The notes under the pieces were generated by a model, which saw only the letters and a program-made list of their open reading frames with translations, did not search any database and was not told the origin of the DNA. Below are positions 34,191 through 43,940 of a stretch of 43,940 nucleotides of DNA, piece after piece. Positions within the stretch are counted from its first letter, which is position 1, and each line of letters begins with the position of its first letter. Source of the stretch: Coriobacteriales bacterium (GTDB taxonomy: Bacteria > Actinomycetota > Coriobacteriia > Coriobacteriales > UMGS124); the NCBI GenBank assembly GCA_017515595.1, contig JAFWFL010000134.1, forward strand, positions 1 through 43,940, given 5' to 3'. Made by a program: the position numbers and the translations under genes.

Positions 34191-36776
34191 CTATTTTGCA
34201 ACGATGTTTACAAGACTACCGGGGACACAGATTACCTTTATTACCTGTTTTCCTTCAATCCACCTTGAAGCAGCTGCAAGAGCGGCAGCTTCGAGCTCGT
34301 CTTTAGCGGCTTCGCGCGGCATCATGATATGCGTACGTACCTTACCGGTTACCTGTACGGCAATTTCGACTTCGTCAGCCTTGGCGGCTTCTTCGTCGTA
34401 ATCAGGCCATGGAGCACAATACACAAATGTTGTCTGTCCAAGCTGTTCATGCCAAAGCTCCTCTGCCCAGTGAGGACAAATAGGTGCAAGAGCTCTGACA
34501 AGACTCGAGGCACAGATAAAGCTCAGAGCCTCGTCACGCTCGGCTGCCGGAACAGCGGCGATATAGTCGTCAGCTGCATTGGCAAGCTCCATGATGGCAG
34601 CAATCGCGGTATTAAACTGCATACGGTCAAAGTCAAACGTGCATTTTTGAATGCAGCGGTTGATCTCACGCCAGAGAGCCTTTGAATCTTTTGATGCATT
34701 CTGAATTTCAAACGGCTCATCTTTGGCAGTTTGCGCAAGCGTGCAGACCGTACGCCAGGCACGCTTTAAGAACCTGTTGCAGCCTGCCACGGCCTTGGGA
34801 TCCCAGTCAAAGTCCTTCTCGGGCGGAGCAATAAAGAGAATTGCGAGACGCATGGTGTCTGCACCGTAGGGCTCAATAACAGAACTCGGTGGAACAACGT
34901 TACCCTTTGACTTGCTCATGACGTCGCCGTTTTCATCCTTTACCATACCCTGACAAAGCAGGTTGGTAAACGGCTCGTCAAAATTCAAGAGACCAAGATC
35001 ACGGCAAACACGTGTCCAGAAGCGTGAGTAAAGCAGGTGGAGAATTGCGTGCTCAATACCGCCAATGTAGTTGTCTACCGGCATCCAGTGGTTTGCTTTA
35101 TCCTTTGCAAAAGGCAGTTCGCTGTTGTGCGGGTCACAGTAGCGCAGATAATACCAGCTTGAGCAGGTAAAGGTATCCATGGTGTCGGTGATACGGTGCG
35201 CGGGCTTTCCGCATTTGGGGCAGGTTGTCTCATAGAAAGGAGCATAGGCTGCGAGTGTCTCTCCCTTTCCGAGGTCGAGACTTGCCGGGAGCTGAACCGG
35301 CAGCTCCTCATAAGGAACCGGAACATCACCGCAGCAATCACAGTGAGTCATAGGAATGGGGTTACCCCAGTAACGCTGACGGCTAATAAGCCAGTCGCGC
35401 AGACGGAACTGTACGGTTTCTTTGCCTATACCAAGTTCTTCGAGCTTTTCAATAATAGCTGCGACAGCCTCAGAATGTTTGCCGCCCTTAAGTCCGGTGA
35501 ATTCGCCCGACTGTACAAGGTAACCTTCTGCTGCCATTGCATGGTCCCATGACACATTGTCAATAACCATGTCTTTTTGATCTTTAAGCTCTTCATAGAG
35601 AGGATCATCCTGCTCGCAGATAATGGGAGGTATTGGCAGACCATACTTGCGGGCAAAGTCAAAGTCGCGTTGGTCGCCGCAGGGTACGCCCATAACGGCG
35701 CCAGTGCCGTAATCCATAAGAATATAATCTGCAATCCAAATAGGAGCAGGTTTATGAGTGAGCGGATTAATAACATAACGGCCGGAAAAGACGCCGTTCT
35801 TCTCGCGTTCCGATCCCTGGCGGTCAACCGAGCTAACGCGCTCCGTAGCTGCCTTGAGCTCGAGATATGCAGCCTCGTACTCCGTTCCGGCAACAAGCTC
35901 GGCAGCAAGGGGGCTTTCAGGCGGCAGGACAAAGAACGATACGCCAAAAATTGTATCTGCACGCGTGGTAAAAACCGTGATCAAACGGTCAGTGGGCGTT
36001 ACACCGTCATCTGCAGCAAGAGCAAATTTGATCTCAGCGCCTTCACTGCGGCCAATCCAGTTGCGCTGCATTTGCTTAACCGACTCAGGCCAGCCCTCAA
36101 GATTGTCAAGACCATCGAGCAGCTCCTGAGCGTAGTCGGTAATACGCAGATACCATTGGCTCAGTTCACGCTTTTGCGGAATCGAACCGCAACGCCAGCA
36201 TTTGCCGTCAACAACCTGCTCGTTCGCAAGAACAGTATTGCAGCTGGGACACCAGTTCACCGGAGAGGTAGCACGGTAAGCAAGGCCTTTTTCCCACATC
36301 TTAAGAAACATCCATTGACCCCACTTGTAATACTCGGGATCGCAGGTTTTGATAAGCGTATTGGGATCATAGCTAAAGCCCATTCTGCGCATGGTTGCAA
36401 TGGCCTGGTCCATGTTTTTATAAGTCCAGGCACTTGCCTGCGTATTGTGTTTAATGGCTGCATTTTCAGCCGGAAGACCAAATGCGTCAAAACCCATAGG
36501 ATGCAGTACATCAAAACCACGCATACGGGCCTGACGAGCCATTGCATCGCCAATGGTGTAATTGCGTGCATGACCCATGTGGAGATCTCCGCTTGGATAC
36601 GGGAACATTTCCAAGACGTACTTTTTGGGTTTGTCAGAGACTGCGCTCGTAGCAAAGACATTCTCTTCTGACCATACCTTTTGCCATTTTTCTTCGATTG
36701 TATGGGCGTCATATGTTGGGATTCCAAAAGCATCAGACGCTTTACCAGGTATTTTAGTATCACATTCAGCGCACAT
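34191..36776 (-). CDS. leuS: Leucyl-tRNA synthetase
   Basis: Charges tRNA-Leu. The 861-residue class I synthetase has the HIGH-type motif ([19 protein letters not shown]), the KMSKS-type loop VMSKSKGN, a CP1 editing domain (TTRADTIFG), zinc-type cysteine pairs (CPSCNTV, CWRCG; CDCCGDV, CPKCGK) and the leucine-specific C-terminal domain. The ATG at 36776 has AAGG about 8 nt upstream; a GTG seven codons earlier lacks a site. A stable hairpin lies just upstream of the ribosome-binding site. First gene of a long unit with secDF, recJ and rel. Confidence 0.97.
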   Translation of the reverse strand: MCAECDTKIPGKASDAFGIPTYDAHTIEEKWQKVWSEENVFATSAVSDKPKKYVLEMFPYPSGDLHMGHARNYTIGDAMARQARMRGFDVLHPMGFDAFGLPAENAAIKHNTQASAWTYKNMDQAIATMRRMGFSYDPNTLIKTCDPEYYKWGQWMFLKMWEKGLAYRATSPVNWCPSCNTVLANEQVVDGKCWRCGSIPQKRELSQWYLRITDYAQELLDGLDNLEGWPESVKQMQRNWIGRSEGAEIKFALAADDGVTPTDRLITVFTTRADTIFGVSFFVLPPESPLAAELVAGTEYEAAYLELKAATERVSSVDRQGSEREKNGVFSGRYVINPLTHKPAPIWIADYILMDYGTGAVMGVPCGDQRDFDFARKYGLPIPPIICEQDDPLYEELKDQKDMVIDNVSWDHAMAAEGYLVQSGEFTGLKGGKHSEAVAAIIEKLEELGIGKETVQFRLRDWLISRQRYWGNPIPMTHCDCCGDVPVPYEELPVQLPASLDLGKGETLAAYAPFYETTCPKCGKPAHRITDTMDTFTCSSWYYLRYCDPHNSELPFAKDKANHWMPVDNYIGGIEHAILHLLYSRFWTRVCRDLGLLNFDEPFTNLLCQGMVKDENGDVMSKSKGNVVPPSSVIEPYGADTMRLAILFIAPPEKDFDWDPKAVAGCNRFLKRAWRTVCTLAQTAKDEPFEIQNASKDSKALWREINRCIQKCTFDFDRMQFNTAIAAIMELANAADDYIAAVPAAERDEALSFICASSLVRALAPICPHWAEELWHEQLGQTTFVYCAPWPDYDEEAAKADEVEIAVQVTGKVRTHIMMPREAAKDELEAAALAAASRWIEGKQVIKVICVPGSLVNIVAK

Positions 36777-36798
36777 ACCATTTAACCTTTCTTGCACA

Positions 36799-36836
36799 AG
36801 CAGCGTACGGCAAAAATATCTTGCCGTACGCCTGCT
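36799..36836 (-). repeat. Stable hairpin in the leuS leader
   Basis: Perfect 11-bp stem GCGTACGGCAA (36803-36813) with TTGCCGTACGC (36821-36831), a 7-nt loop, and four more pairs beyond a single bulged base. No T run follows on the minus strand, so it is not a typical guaB terminator. It ends about 10 nt before the leuS ribosome-binding site. A TATAAA-like -10 lies at 36861-36866 on the minus strand. Confidence 0.7.
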
Positions 36837-36880
36837 CCTTTAGTAACACCTACGACACGCTTTATATAAAAACATGAATA

Positions 36881-38410
36881 TTAACGGAATGCTTCAGATG
36901 CACCGGTTACTACTTGATTGGGGTTCTTAAGCAGAACGTCGTGTGCTCCGCCTTCAACCAAAGAGGTGGCCGAGACAAGCGTTATCTTGGCCTTTTGTTT
37001 GAGTTCCTCAATAGTTAAAGCGCCGCAGTTGCACATTGTTGAACGAACCTTTGCAAGCGAGGCAGCAACGCCATCCTTCAGAGGGCCTGCATACGGAACA
37101 TATGAATCAACGCCCTCGACAAACGACATGGTCTTCTTTTTGCCGCCTAGGTCATAACGCTGCCAGTTACGGGCACGGGCAGAGCCTTCGCCCCAATATT
37201 CCTTCATATAAGAACCGTTTACAATGACGCGGTCACTGGGCGACTCATCAAAACGTGCAAAATAACGTCCGAGCATAAGGAAGTCTGCGCCCATGGCAAG
37301 GGCAAGCGTCATATGGTAATCATGTACAATGCCGCCGTCACTGCAAACAGGTACATAAATGCCGGTTTCTTCATAGTATTTGTCGCGCTCGGCACAGACA
37401 TCAATAAGAGCTGTGGCCTGACCGCGGCCAATACCTTTTTGCTCGCGGGTAATACAAATGGAGCCGCCGCCAATACCTACTTTAATAAAGTCGGCGCCGG
37501 CTTCTGCCAAGAAACGGAATCCTTCTGCATCAACAACATTACCGGCACCTACCGGGATATCATCGCCATAGTTTGAGCGAATCCAGTCTAAGGTACGCTT
37601 TTGCCACTCGCTAAAGCCTTCACTCGAGTCTATGCAAAGAGCATCAACACCGGCTTCAATAAGAGCAGGAACACGCTCGGCATAGTCCCTTGTATTAATG
37701 CCTGCGCCAACCATGTAAGACTTCGAATTGTCGAGAAGCTCGTTGGGATTTGCCTTATGAGAGTCATAGTCCTTGCGGAAAACCATATAGCGCAAACGGT
37801 TGTCTGCATCAATGATAGGCAAAGAATTAAGCTTGTTGTCCCAGATAATATCATTTGCTTCAGAAAGCGTTACGGTGTCGGGGGCGCAGACAAGTTTATC
37901 AAACGGGGTCATAAACTCAGACACGGGAGTGCTGAGATCCATGCGTGAAACACGGTAGTCTCGCTCGGTAACAACACCCATAAGCTTACCGTTTGGAGTT
38001 GCATCAATGGTAACCGGCATGGTTGAGTGGCCGGTGTGTTCTTTAATCTCTAAAACATCACCCAGCGTCATGGTAGGCGAAAGATTTGAATCGCTTGTTA
38101 CAAAACCGGCTTTATACGTTTTAACCTCACGTACCATAGCGGCCTCGTCCTCTGGAGACTGAGAGCCAAAAATGAATGCCATACCACCCTCAGTAGCAAG
38201 AGATACAGCCAGACGCGGTCCGGAAACTGCCTGCATAATGGCAGAAATCATAGGGATATTCAGGCTGATACGAGGTTCTTCGCCCTTGCGAAACTTGGTG
38301 AGCGGGGTGCGTAGGCTTACATTTTCCGGTATACACTCAGCTGAGCTGTAACCGGGAACCAACAGGTATTCGCTAAAAGTATGCGCCGCTTCAGGATAAT
38401 AATAAGCCAT
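36881..38410 (-). CDS. guaB: IMP dehydrogenase, resembling the Tritrichomonas foetus type
   Basis: Oxidises IMP to XMP, committing flux to GTP. The start at 38410 has GAGAGGA upstream and gives 509 residues. The catalytic loop [19 protein letters not shown] places the nucleophile at C319, and the flap dyad is R418-Y419 (NWQRYD). As I recall them, these are the same residue numbers as in the T. foetus enzyme. Two CBS repeats fill about 105-220. The C-terminus ([26 protein letters not shown]) also matches that subtype, which differs from the common bacterial GuaB. It stands alone between the alpha/beta hydrolase and leuS; no purine riboswitch is seen upstream. Confidence 0.95.
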   Translation of the reverse strand: MAYYYPEAAHTFSEYLLVPGYSSAECIPENVSLRTPLTKFRKGEEPRISLNIPMISAIMQAVSGPRLAVSLATEGGMAFIFGSQSPEDEAAMVREVKTYKAGFVTSDSNLSPTMTLGDVLEIKEHTGHSTMPVTIDATPNGKLMGVVTERDYRVSRMDLSTPVSEFMTPFDKLVCAPDTVTLSEANDIIWDNKLNSLPIIDADNRLRYMVFRKDYDSHKANPNELLDNSKSYMVGAGINTRDYAERVPALIEAGVDALCIDSSEGFSEWQKRTLDWIRSNYGDDIPVGAGNVVDAEGFRFLAEAGADFIKVGIGGGSICITREQKGIGRGQATALIDVCAERDKYYEETGIYVPVCSDGGIVHDYHMTLALAMGADFLMLGRYFARFDESPSDRVIVNGSYMKEYWGEGSARARNWQRYDLGGKKKTMSFVEGVDSYVPYAGPLKDGVAASLAKVRSTMCNCGALTIEELKQKAKITLVSATSLVEGGAHDVLLKNPNQVVTGASEAFR

Positions 38411-38554
38411 GTACCCAAGTCCTCTCAATCTCGTAAGAATAAATAAACAAGACTAATTGCTCAAAAACGTTAACCTTGTATTGTATGACAAAGAGAACCC
38501 AATATGTTCGACAACATCCATAACAACAGCGCAGCTACATAGGAATAACAATGG

Positions 38555-39844
38555 TTACTTAATAAAATCAAATACTCTCTTATAGTATTCCTCTTTATTG
38601 GCAAACGAGTTGAGGCAATGTCCGGAACCTTCTATGACGAGAAGTTCCTTTTTAACGTTTGCTGCATCATAAAGCTCTTGCGAGCATAACGGGTCAACAA
38701 TGGTGTCCTGTGCTGCATGAATAAACATAAGAGGTATGTTACTTTTTGCAACGGCGCAGGCAGGATCTGACTGCATAATTGAACATCCGCCCTTACGCAA
38801 GCGAAGATTACAATCAAAGAGCTCAAGCGTTGGGTGCAACGGGATTCCCGGGACCAGCATATCGCACATCCAGGCAACGGCCTGAGTACTATGTGAAAAT
38901 GAACAGTCGCATATTCCCGCAACAACACTTGAAGGCAAATCTTCAAGCGCCGCTGCATTGCAGACATTTGCCGCACCCATTGACTGGCCGTGTAAAACAA
39001 TATGCAGATCATTCTCTGAATATGTCTTATTAAGAAATTGTGCCCATAATGCCAGATCTTTGCCTTCATGAAATCCCATGCTTATAAGACTTCCTTCGCT
39101 TGAGGCATGAGCACGCATGTTTGGTAAGAGTACATTGTAGCCATGTTCATCATAAACTCTTGCATGATGATAAAGCTCTGTCCAAGAGCCGGCGTATCCG
39201 TGAACAAGGATTACCCATTTTTCTGTGTCAGGATGACGCTCTATGAGTCTGGCTTTAAGAGTTAAACCGTCAGAGCTTTGTATAGAGACCGTTTTCCATT
39301 GCGAAGCGTTTTCCATCCACATGCGTACTTTTTTACGTTCCTGTGCACGTTCACTCATGACATGTTCTTTTTGACTTTCGGTCATCTGAGCCATAAAAAG
39401 ATCATCGATAGGAGCAAACGGTACGAGCGAAAGGCTTTCTTCAAACTCAGAGTTATCTTGTTCTATAGCTTCCGCTTGATTTTGATCACATTCATGATCT
39501 TTCTTTGCTACAGCTTCGAGAATAGTCTCAATGTTGCCTCCTGAGTTTTTAACGGTATCTATAAGAGTTATGGCAGATGCAATACGACCTCTTGGCTTTT
39601 GGATAGCCGTTAAAAATACATTTGAACCTTTTGCAAGGGTATCCTTCACAAGGTAAGATCCAATGAGATAACAACCCGCGAGCATTGCTACAAACAAAAC
39701 CGCCGCAATAATGCCAAGAATTATTTTGCCGTTGACAAAGGAAATTATCGCTATTACCAATAAAATAATTAGCGTTGTGATTAATCGAATTACATGTGAA
39801 TATGACAACGCTTTGCTGTCAGGTACAGGTTTATTATTCTCCAT
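38555..39844 (-). CDS. Membrane-anchored alpha/beta hydrolase
   Basis: The 429-residue protein has two N-terminal membrane spans (about 20-36 and 41-63), a charged, acidic linker to about residue 180, and an alpha/beta hydrolase domain. The domain shows the oxyanion motif VHGYAGS (214-220), nucleophile S288 in HGQSMGAAN, a probable Asp in HAAQDTIVD and His in GSGHCLNSF. The catalytic domain would face the cytoplasm or outside depending on span orientation; I cannot decide. Related proteins are called YqkD/BAAT-like or lysophospholipase-like, but the substrate is unknown. Its ATG overlaps the pcrA stop by 1 nt (TAATG), so the two are translated together. Confidence 0.8.
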   Translation of the reverse strand: MENNKPVPDSKALSYSHVIRLITTLIILLVIAIISFVNGKIILGIIAAVLFVAMLAGCYLIGSYLVKDTLAKGSNVFLTAIQKPRGRIASAITLIDTVKNSGGNIETILEAVAKKDHECDQNQAEAIEQDNSEFEESLSLVPFAPIDDLFMAQMTESQKEHVMSERAQERKKVRMWMENASQWKTVSIQSSDGLTLKARLIERHPDTEKWVILVHGYAGSWTELYHHARVYDEHGYNVLLPNMRAHASSEGSLISMGFHEGKDLALWAQFLNKTYSENDLHIVLHGQSMGAANVCNAAALEDLPSSVVAGICDCSFSHSTQAVAWMCDMLVPGIPLHPTLELFDCNLRLRKGGCSIMQSDPACAVAKSNIPLMFIHAAQDTIVDPLCSQELYDAANVKKELLVIEGSGHCLNSFANKEEYYKRVFDFIK

Positions 39845-42294
39845 TAGTTTACCTTTACAATAGGTGCGTAACCTTTAAGAAGATTCTTGGTGACTCCGGA
39901 CTCAAATGCAACGGTAAGCTTATCACCGTCTACTGCCATAATTGAACCCAAACCAAATTTTTTATGATTTATAAGGTCGCCTTTTTTGAAGTCAGACTCT
40001 GATTTTAACGAGTTATAAGAAATGGTGTGAGCAACAGGAGCTTTTGGAGGAGTAAATGCAGAAGTTGTTTTTGATTGAGAAAGCGCTTCCTTGGTGCCTT
40101 CCAAACCCAAAGCGCTAAAGCTCATTGAAGTACCTTTTGAACTTGAGGTATTGCCGCCGGCAGAACGTGTACGATTACCAAATACCTGCCCATCATAGAC
40201 TTCAATACTATGCCCGGCGCCTGCTATGCCATGTCTGCTCCCGCGCCTGTCATAACCAAAACCGTCAAAACCTTCTGAACCGGTACCCACAAACGTAATA
40301 TGCTCAAGAGGAATCTCGCTGATAAAGCGTGATTTGGGATTGTGCATGGTTTGTCCGTAAAGATGGCGTAGCTCCGCATAACAAAGGTAGAGCCTCTTAC
40401 GCGCTCGCGTTATAGCCACATAGGCAAGACGGCGTTCCTCCTCAATTTTACCGTTATCACTCCCCCCGAACATTTGTATATGAGGAAATACTGTTTCTTC
40501 GAGGCCGGCAACAAAAACGTTGTCATATTCAAGACCTTTAGCCGAGTGTACAGTCATAAGGGTAACGCTTGATTCGCCGGAATCCGCCGTATCAAGATCA
40601 GTTCTTAATGCAAGCCATTCCATAAACCCGGCGAGGCTTAAGTCTCCCGCAGACGCTTTGATTTCCTCTTCAAGTTCTTCATCGGTTTCATAGATTTGGC
40701 TGTTGCTGAGCAGCTCGTCAGTTAGAGTATGGTTTCTCTCGTACTCTTTAACAACACCAATAAACTCTTTGATGTTCTCAATACGGTCTTTTGCTTCTTC
40801 TGTACCGGTAGCATAGAGCGCACTCATAAGGCCCGTTTCGTCAATAATCATATCGACAATCTTAGAAAGATCGCCCGAATATGAACTTCCGTTACTAATA
40901 ATCTGAAGAAACTGTACGATGCCGTTACGAGCCTTTTTGCTGATTGAAGGGTCCTCGGCCAAAAGAACACCGCAGGCTTCAACAAAAGAAATTCTCTGCG
41001 TTTCTGCGATATCGGCAATCTTTTGCTGGGTAGTCTCGCCAATACCGCGAAGCGGTTTATTGATAACACGCCGTGCAGAAACATCATCTGCAGGGTTAAC
41101 AACAAGTTTTAAATATGCGGTAACGTCGCGAATTTCGGCACGGTCAAAGAACCGGGTCGCACCAATGATTTTATAAGGAATTCCTGCTTTTACGAGGCCG
41201 TCTTCGAGAACGCGCGATTGAGCATTGGTACGGTAAAAAACCGCGATATCAGAATAATCAACACCCATGTTATAAAGAGATTTGATCTCTCCCGCTATAT
41301 AGTTTGCTTCTGCAATCTCATCGCGTTTTTGACAGGCTTTTACCTTGTCGCCGTCTCCGGCATTGGTAAACAGTCTCTTTTTGGTACGCTCTTTATTATG
41401 GGCAACAACAGCATTTGCAGCTTCGAGAATGTGACCGTACGAGCGGTAGTTCTCCTCAAGCTTGACTACATGCGCCTGTGGGTAATCTTTTGCAAAATCA
41501 AGAATATTCCTGATATCAGCTCCGCGCCATGAATAAATAGACTGGTCATCATCGCCCACTACCATGATGTTCTGATACTTTTGTGCAAGGAGATTGCAAA
41601 TCTTGTACTGCACATGGTTGGTATCCTGATACTCGTCAACTGAGATATGGGTAAAACGATCCTGGTATTGATCGAGAAGATCAGGATTATTCTCCAAAAG
41701 CACCAGGGCATTGACGAGAAGATCATCAAAATCCATTGCATTCGCCCGACGAAGCCGTGAATCAAGCTCCTTATAAACGCGAGCAGCCGTACGCTCCAAG
41801 GGAAGCTTAGCCAAACGAGCATACTCATCTGCCGAAATAAGCTCGTTCTTAGCGCCGGAAATCAGGCTGCGTATACCTGCAACCGGGAAGCTCTTCTCGT
41901 TTATTCTTAAATCAGATAGTATCTGCTTTACAAGGCGCTTTGAGTCATCGTCATCGTATATGGCAAAATTGGAAGTATATCCCAAACGTTCGCCGTCTAA
42001 CCTGAGCATCCTTACGCACATTGCATGAAATGTACAAACCCACATTCCTCTCGTAGAACGCCCTTCAAGCAGTCTGGAGAGACGGTCACGCATTTCCTGC
42101 GCCGCCTTGTTGGTAAAGGTAATCGCGAGAATATTCCAAGGCTCAATGCCGAGATCCTCTATCATATGCGCGATTCTATAGGTTAACACACGGGTTTTAC
42201 CCGAACCGGCGCCCGCAAGCACCAAAAGCGGACCCGAACAGGTTTCTACAGCGTCAAGTTGAGCCTCGTTAAGCGATTCATAGTTTATAGGCAT
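39844..42294 (-). CDS. pcrA: ATP-dependent DNA helicase PcrA/UvrD
   Basis: Superfamily 1A 3'-5' helicase for excision repair, conflict resolution and plasmid replication. The 816-residue protein has Walker A AGAGSGKT, the Q-motif LNEAQLDAV, motif II VDEYQDTN, motif III GDDDQSIYSWRGA, motif V TVHSAKGLEYDNVFVAG and motif VI VAITRARKRLYL. The C-terminal tail ends in a Tudor-like domain (GDLINHKKFGLGSIMAVDG) that binds RNA polymerase in PcrA proteins. GGAAAG precedes the ATG. It is followed by the coupled alpha/beta hydrolase; uppP lies 48 bp upstream on the same strand. Confidence 0.96.
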   Translation of the reverse strand: MPINYESLNEAQLDAVETCSGPLLVLAGAGSGKTRVLTYRIAHMIEDLGIEPWNILAITFTNKAAQEMRDRLSRLLEGRSTRGMWVCTFHAMCVRMLRLDGERLGYTSNFAIYDDDDSKRLVKQILSDLRINEKSFPVAGIRSLISGAKNELISADEYARLAKLPLERTAARVYKELDSRLRRANAMDFDDLLVNALVLLENNPDLLDQYQDRFTHISVDEYQDTNHVQYKICNLLAQKYQNIMVVGDDDQSIYSWRGADIRNILDFAKDYPQAHVVKLEENYRSYGHILEAANAVVAHNKERTKKRLFTNAGDGDKVKACQKRDEIAEANYIAGEIKSLYNMGVDYSDIAVFYRTNAQSRVLEDGLVKAGIPYKIIGATRFFDRAEIRDVTAYLKLVVNPADDVSARRVINKPLRGIGETTQQKIADIAETQRISFVEACGVLLAEDPSISKKARNGIVQFLQIISNGSSYSGDLSKIVDMIIDETGLMSALYATGTEEAKDRIENIKEFIGVVKEYERNHTLTDELLSNSQIYETDEELEEEIKASAGDLSLAGFMEWLALRTDLDTADSGESSVTLMTVHSAKGLEYDNVFVAGLEETVFPHIQMFGGSDNGKIEEERRLAYVAITRARKRLYLCYAELRHLYGQTMHNPKSRFISEIPLEHITFVGTGSEGFDGFGYDRRGSRHGIAGAGHSIEVYDGQVFGNRTRSAGGNTSSSKGTSMSFSALGLEGTKEALSQSKTTSAFTPPKAPVAHTISYNSLKSESDFKKGDLINHKKFGLGSIMAVDGDKLTVAFESGVTKNLLKGYAPIVKVN

Positions 42295-42342
42295 ATATGC
42301 TTTCCTTACATGAAAACCGTTTAATGCGGTGCGAATCTCTTT

Positions 42343-43251
42343 TTAAGCAGCTATAAATCCAAAGTATATAATAACGACTATGCCAAGAATAATCCTGTAT
42401 ACGCCAAACGGCTGGAAATCATTTGTCTTGATGTATCGCAAAAGAAGCCGGATGGTAAGTATAGAAGTTATAAAGGCGACAATCATACCGGTTGCCAGTA
42501 TTCCAAGCTCAAAAGCTGTAAAACCGTTACCGGCAAGCAAGTATTTAACAAGGCGTAGAGCGCTTGCACCAAACATTACGGGAATCGCCATAAAGAATGA
42601 ATACTCGGCAGCAAGGGTACGAGAAGTTCCCAAAAGCAAGCCGCCAATAATGGTAGAACCGCTCCGGGAAGTGCCGGGAACAAGTGAAAGAACCTGGAAA
42701 CAACCAATACCAAAGGCCTTACCCAAGCTTAATTCATGCATAGTTTTGATACCTGGGTCCGGATCAATCTCCGCCGGTACTTGAGAACCAGCAAAATGGC
42801 TTCCACGTGAATTCCCGGTAGAACTAAACTTCTTTTTTCGCCAGCGTTCGATTACAATAAATATAACGCCATAGACAATAAGCGCTACAGCTACAACCTG
42901 CCAGTTCGAAAGGTGCTCTTCCATAAAGTCATCAAGCGGAATTCCTACAAGCGCTGCCGGAATAATGCCCACAATAATCTTTCCCCAAGTAAGCCATGTA
43001 TCTTTGCGCTCATCCGTAGTCTTTTTAAAAGAGAATGGGTTAAGCCTTGTGAAGTAAAGAACACACACGGCAAGTATTGCGCCTAATTGAATAACAACCA
43101 AGAACATATCCCAAAATGCTTTTGAAACATTGAGTGTTACAAATTCTTCTATTAGAATTAAATGACCAGTTGAAGAAACCGGTAGCCACTCGGTAACTCC
43201 TTCTACCAAGCCAAGCAAAACTGCTTTTAAATACTCAATAATTAACTCCAC
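42343..43251 (-). CDS. uppP: Undecaprenyl-diphosphatase UppP (BacA)
   Basis: Dephosphorylates undecaprenyl pyrophosphate to recycle the lipid carrier of cell-wall precursors, and its overproduction gives bacitracin resistance. I chose the GTG at 43251, preceded by TGGAGG at 9-nt spacing, which puts the family start ([14 protein letters not shown]) at residue 1; the open frame extends another 36 codons. The 302-residue membrane protein has the active-site motifs [17 protein letters not shown] and [12 protein letters not shown] polar insert of about 35 residues between two spans ([15 protein letters not shown] to PGIKTMH) makes it longer than the usual 265-280. It is divergent from usp. Confidence 0.94.
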   Translation of the reverse strand: MELIIEYLKAVLLGLVEGVTEWLPVSSTGHLILIEEFVTLNVSKAFWDMFLVVIQLGAILAVCVLYFTRLNPFSFKKTTDERKDTWLTWGKIIVGIIPAALVGIPLDDFMEEHLSNWQVVAVALIVYGVIFIVIERWRKKKFSSTGNSRGSHFAGSQVPAEIDPDPGIKTMHELSLGKAFGIGCFQVLSLVPGTSRSGSTIIGGLLLGTSRTLAAEYSFFMAIPVMFGASALRLVKYLLAGNGFTAFELGILATGMIVAFITSILTIRLLLRYIKTNDFQPFGVYRIILGIVVIIYFGFIAA

Positions 43252-43440
43252 GTGCTCATTCCTCCAGAAATTATTCATAAACGTGAGTACTATTTTGTTT
43301 AGTAAGATTAGTATGACGTAATTAGTTAAGACACACATCGAGAAAGAGTGATTACGCACAAACCCCGTTGACGTTTTTTTAAGAGGTTATCATCAGGCTA
43401 CAAAGGCATTTTGATTCATTCTGCAGAGAAAGGATATCTC

Positions 43441-43878
43441 ATGACCAGTACCTATAAAAAGATCTTTGTTTCGCTTGACGGCAGCGAGATGCAGTCCCAT
43501 GTTTTAGAACGCGCTTGCGAAATCGCAGCTTCTGCCGGCGCAGAGCTCTTTGTTGGCCATGTCATTGATTCTACCCCCATGCAGGCTGCCGGAACATATC
43601 CCACCACGCTTATCCCCAGTCTCGAGAAAGCCTGGCGTGATTCAATTGCCGCAGACATTGAGAAAGCACGTACCATCCCGGGAATTCAGAGCATTACCGT
43701 AGAGGCAAAAGCCGGCCGCGTTCGCGAAACCCTTATGGACGAGTATATCAATGTTTACCAGCCTGATCTTGTGATTTGCGGCGCTCGTGGATTGAGCAAC
43801 ATCAAGTACGCCATCCTTGGCTCAATCTCAACCTTCCTCATTCGCAGCTGTGAATGCGACGTACTAATTGTTAAGTAA
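43441..43878 (+). CDS. Universal stress protein (UspA family)
   Basis: The 145-residue single-domain protein starts at ATG 43441, with AAAGGA 7 nt upstream; the open frame begins 10 codons earlier. It begins KKIFVSLDGSEMQSHVLERA and has the ATP-binding motif G-2x-G-9x-G-S as GARGLSNIKYAILGS, then the final strand CDVLIVK. It is therefore probably an ATP-binding member. A TTGACG at 43368-43373 is the best -35-like sequence upstream, but no -10 sits at a proper distance. Nothing else is recognised between 43879 and the end. Confidence 0.92.
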   Translation: MTSTYKKIFVSLDGSEMQSHVLERACEIAASAGAELFVGHVIDSTPMQAAGTYPTTLIPSLEKAWRDSIAADIEKARTIPGIQSITVEAKAGRVRETLMDEYINVYQPDLVICGARGLSNIKYAILGSISTFLIRSCECDVLIVK

Positions 43879-43940
43879 TGGGTTTGTGATTAGAGAACAG
43901 TTTTTGACTTACGAATAACTTATGTTTTAAAAAAGGGCTG

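Noticed and set aside
35577-36671. Long plus-strand open frame of 364 codons opposite leuS
   Set aside because: It is fully antisense to leuS, which has all class I synthetase motifs. The translation shows no known domain, and its length reflects the codon usage of leuS.
36777-36880. T-box riboswitch for leuS
   Set aside because: Only 104 bp separate guaB from leuS, and no T-box consensus or terminator/antiterminator pair with a U-tract is present.
38411-38554. Purine riboswitch upstream of guaB
   Set aside because: The 144-bp gap has no purine-aptamer core or conserved loop sequences.
1-43940. CRISPR arrays, insertion sequences, integrases or phage genes
   Set aside because: No regular direct repeats with spacers, transposase motifs or phage structural genes were seen on either strand.

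Overview
The window looks like chromosomal DNA of an anaerobic Coriobacteriia member (Actinomycetota), most likely near the Eggerthellales. That assignment is an inference. It rests on Tat-exported FAD-dependent reductases beside a multi-membrane-span LuxR regulator, a cytoplasmic S10 serine carboxypeptidase, an archaeal-type class I aldolase, an AroE-AroK fusion, an IMP dehydrogenase resembling the Tritrichomonas foetus enzyme, and a moderate GC content. No 16S rRNA is present to confirm it. Almost all genes lie on the minus strand. The plus strand carries only a broken U32 peptidase-family gene, one flavin reductase and a universal stress protein.

Layout, left to right. 1-1424: a Wzm/Wzt-type polysaccharide ABC exporter, with the ATPase running off the window. 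1498-5348: tgt and acnA in one unit; the Tgt has lost a zinc-ligand histidine and the aconitase has a cysteine-rich segment. 5447-7950: a U32-family gene split by one frameshift. 8030-11285: pyrE, ilvE and the S10 carboxypeptidase. 11286-17943: a redox and regulation block with a 645-residue FMN/FAD reductase, a fragment of an NHLM-type bacteriocin ABC exporter that ends in a perfect 37-bp inverted repeat, a 540-residue FAD reductase, and a membrane-bound LuxR regulator whose upstream region carries several palindromes, one matching the CRP consensus exactly. 17944-23386: ppaC-queH-tyrA-aroC-aroEK-aroQ, a chorismate and tyrosine pathway unit. 23474-23630: tRNA-Val(CAC) and tRNA-Ala(GGC). 23691-24641: class I aldolase. 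24797-36776: a long unit leuS-secD-secF-recJ/helicase-rel-MBL hydrolase, in which secD, secF and recJ are joined by 1-nt TAATG overlaps. 36881-42294: guaB, a membrane-anchored alpha/beta hydrolase and pcrA. 42343-43878: uppP and a divergent usp.

Most of this is core metabolism and information processing. The less ordinary items are the RecJ-HIRAN-DEAH helicase fusion made as the third product of the secDF unit, the truncated exporter with its long inverted repeat, the Tgt lacking a zinc ligand, the LuxR promoter region, and the protozoan-like IMP dehydrogenase. I found no CRISPR array, no intact insertion sequence and no phage genes.
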